This document shows, piece after piece, positions 62,736 to 64,000 of a stretch of DNA of 64,000 nt (the stretch's first letter is position 1; each line of letters opens with the position of its first letter). The notes below the pieces were generated by a model. The model did not search any database and was not told where the DNA came from. It saw nothing but the letters and a program-made list of their open reading frames with translations. The position numbers and the translations under genes were made by a program. The DNA comes from Neosynechococcus sphagnicola sy1 (GTDB lineage Bacteria; Cyanobacteriota; Cyanobacteriia; Neosynechococcales; Neosynechococcaceae), in the NCBI RefSeq assembly GCF_000775285.1, contig NZ_JJML01000017.1, positions 106,131-170,130 of the forward strand. Reading direction: 5' to 3'.

Positions 62736-64000
62736 ATGTCCAAAGTCCTGATCGCGGGTACTCCAGCAAGTATCTGGGAGCGTTACCAGAGTTGGTTCTC
62801 TGCCAAAGAAATTGAGATCATTCGGCCCTCTCAGCCCCTGCCTGATGCCCACGCGTTCGTTTGGCATGATTTTCAGAATTTAGACGCGGTGCTGCGGTCA
62901 GATTCGGGGACTATTGCCATCCTGGGTTACATTTCACCTTGGATGATGCTGCACCACGGTTTAGTCACAGGTCAACCTGGAGAACAGTTACTGGCAGAGT
63001 GGCAAGCTGGCACTAAAGCAATGCTCCAGCTCAAATATGCTTACCCCCAAGCGTGTTTTCTGGTGAATTTAGACTACCTGGATGTTCAGGCTTGGCCGCA
63101 CCTCTGGCAGAGGCTGGGCATAGCCTCACCCGCTCCTGGGGTGACAGAGTTCCGACAACCAGTTGATAACAATCTCCAGGACTGGGGTAACCTCTGTGTT
63201 CCGCTACTGAGTCCACAGTTACCCGAACTGAATGAACTTTACCTATGTCTTGAGTCCCACGCTGAACTCTTGGGGCGAGAGCCAGATTTTAACTATGAGA
63301 ACCGCTCTCAATCTCTCCCTGCGGTACCTGAGATTTTAAATGTCTGGTTTAATGTCTCCCAGCGTCTTCAACAACTAGCGCAAACTTCCACAGAACTCAC
63401 AACTGTTAAAGCACAGATCCTTCAGGCTCAATCTGCAACGGAGGCTCTACAGCTAAATCTAGAACAGCAGAAATCCCTGCTGCAAGATATGCAGGCAGGG
63501 GCGGAACTAACGCTGTCACAAACTCAGTCGGAACTAGAGCAGTTCCAAATCCGCGATCAGCAGTTAACCGAAGAGTTAGCACAGACAAAATTTCAAGCGC
63601 TTCAGTCTGGCCAAGAACTGAGGCAGTTCCAGAGTCAGCTGTTGCAGGCTCATCTGGAATTGCAGCAGTCTCAAACCCACGAGCAGCATTTAACCGAAGA
63701 GTTAGCACGGTCTCAGGATCAATTGCAACAGACCCATGCAGAGTTGCAAATCTCTCAGACCCAGCATCAACAAACTGAGCAGGCGTTAGCACAGACAAAA
63801 CTTCAAGCTCTTCAGTCTGACCAAGAACTAAAACAATTGCACAGCCAGTTGTTGCAAGCTCACCTGGAATTGCAACAGTCTCAAACCCGCGAGCAGTATT
63901 TAACTGAAGAACTAGCACGCTCTCAGACTCAACTCCAACAGACCCATGCAGAGTTGCAAACCTCTCAGACCCAGCATCAACAAACTGAAAAGGCATTAGC
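62736..64000 (+). CDS. coiled-coil repeat protein (3'-truncated by window edge)
   Basis: Reads from ATG 62736 (MSKVLIAGTPASIWERYQSWFSAKEIEIIRPSQP) as a continuous frame of 421 codons without a stop to the window end. Residues 1-200 form an alpha/beta-like domain of unknown type (VLIAGTPAS, IAILGYISPWMMLHHGLVTG, ACFLVNLDYLDVQAWPHLW), a nucleotide/sulfotransferase-like or other domain that I cannot assign. From about residue 215 it becomes a long Gln/Glu/Leu-rich coiled coil with a 70-residue tandem repeat. It is divergent from the methyltransferase-like coiled-coil gene. The full length and C-terminus are unknown. A role as a spacer or ruler in polysaccharide synthesis is suggested in the findings (inference). 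Confidence 0.8.
   Translation, partial: MSKVLIAGTPASIWERYQSWFSAKEIEIIRPSQPLPDAHAFVWHDFQNLDAVLRSDSGTIAILGYISPWMMLHHGLVTGQPGEQLLAEWQAGTKAMLQLKYAYPQACFLVNLDYLDVQAWPHLWQRLGIASPAPGVTEFRQPVDNNLQDWGNLCVPLLSPQLPELNELYLCLESHAELLGREPDFNYENRSQSLPAVPEILNVWFNVSQRLQQLAQTSTELTTVKAQILQAQSATEALQLNLEQQKSLLQDMQAGAELTLSQTQSELEQFQIRDQQLTEELAQTKFQALQSGQELRQFQSQLLQAHLELQQSQTHEQHLTEELARSQDQLQQTHAELQISQTQHQQTEQALAQTKLQALQSDQELKQLHSQLLQAHLELQQSQTREQYLTEELARSQTQLQQTHAELQTSQTQHQQTEKAL
63576..63995 (+). repeat. 210-bp (70-residue) tandem repeat in the coiled coil
   Basis: Unit 1 is 63576-63785 and unit 2 is 63786-63995; a third starts at 63996 and runs past the edge. Each unit contains LAQTK, QALQS, SQLLQAHLELQQSQT, LTEELARSQ, QLQQTHAELQ and SQTQHQQTE in the same order. 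The copies are very similar at the DNA level, with a few substitutions, so the duplication is fairly recent or kept uniform by gene conversion. Confidence 0.93.

Noticed and set aside
63406..63996. Minus-strand repetitive frame (LHGSV, ARGFETVAIP repeats)
   Set aside because: Shadow of the 70-residue coiled-coil repeat on the plus strand, which has a full 421-codon open frame with sensible composition.
1..64000. CRISPR arrays, tRNA or rRNA genes, riboswitches
   Set aside because: Scanned for regular direct repeats with spacers, T-loop signatures and rRNA-like stretches; found none I could support.

Overview
The window comes from a cyanobacterium of moderate GC content. It carries chlorophyll synthase, the RuBisCO assembly factor Raf1, a myxoxanthophyll-type carotenoid desaturase (CrtD-like), OpcA with G6PDH, a Psb32-like TPM protein, DUF4278 and DUF3288 proteins, and a high density of the octamer GCGATCGC (HIP1). 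I cannot name the genus. No rRNA, tRNA, CRISPR array or intact insertion sequence was seen.

Layout. 1-8.8 kb: ArsA-like ATPase end, chlG, an inositol-phosphatase-family gene, mnmE, clpB, then a DUF2330 protein translationally coupled to an RnfD/NqrB-like membrane protein. 9-13.3 kb: a protein made of six 19-residue repeats, an aldo/keto reductase, RlpA, a TPM protein and a TPR protein. 13.5-18 kb: an ECF sigma factor, a probable anti-sigma factor, a Spy/CpxP-like protein, and a DUF1800/DUF1501 pair, possibly one envelope-stress locus. 18-24.4 kb: a CbiX-type chelatase, Dps, a decayed lanthipeptide synthetase (lanM) remnant, cheB, a low-GC island with a possible nuclease-like gene, and rnhA. 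24.7-33.5 kb: GIY-YIG/TPR fusion, penicillin-binding protein 1C, an FHA-ABC transporter and sulfite reductase. 33.7-38.8 kb: a ketosynthase III fused (after correcting one indel) to a heme-oxygenase-like diiron domain, its companion gene, raf1 and a serine hydrolase. 38.8-49.7 kb: thrB, a TPR gene, murG, guaA, a cluster of three DnaA boxes, a CDF transporter, small conserved cyanobacterial genes, crtD and a small exported protein. 50-57.4 kb: DUF4278, then fbp-zwf-opcA (oxidative pentose phosphate / Calvin switch), cbiA and a quinone oxidoreductase. 57.7-64 kb: a surface-polysaccharide region with a 1166-residue two-module glycosyltransferase and two coiled-coil proteins, one with a 210-bp tandem repeat running off the right edge.

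Ten single-base indels, nearly all in homopolymer runs, interrupt nine genes (chlG, aldo/keto reductase, DUF1800, sir, ketosynthase-HO, thrB twice, TPR, cbiA, glycosyltransferase). Several of these genes are essential or close to it, so the pattern points to sequencing error rather than gene decay. I report each as a single gene with its break point. The lanM remnant is different: it is short, frameshifted and has lost a conserved residue, so it looks like true decay.

The most promising leads are the ketosynthase III-diiron oxygenase fusion with its conserved neighbour, the repeat-bearing coiled-coil protein beside the large glycosyltransferase (a possible chain-length ruler), the DnaA-box triplet, and the 19-residue repeat protein.
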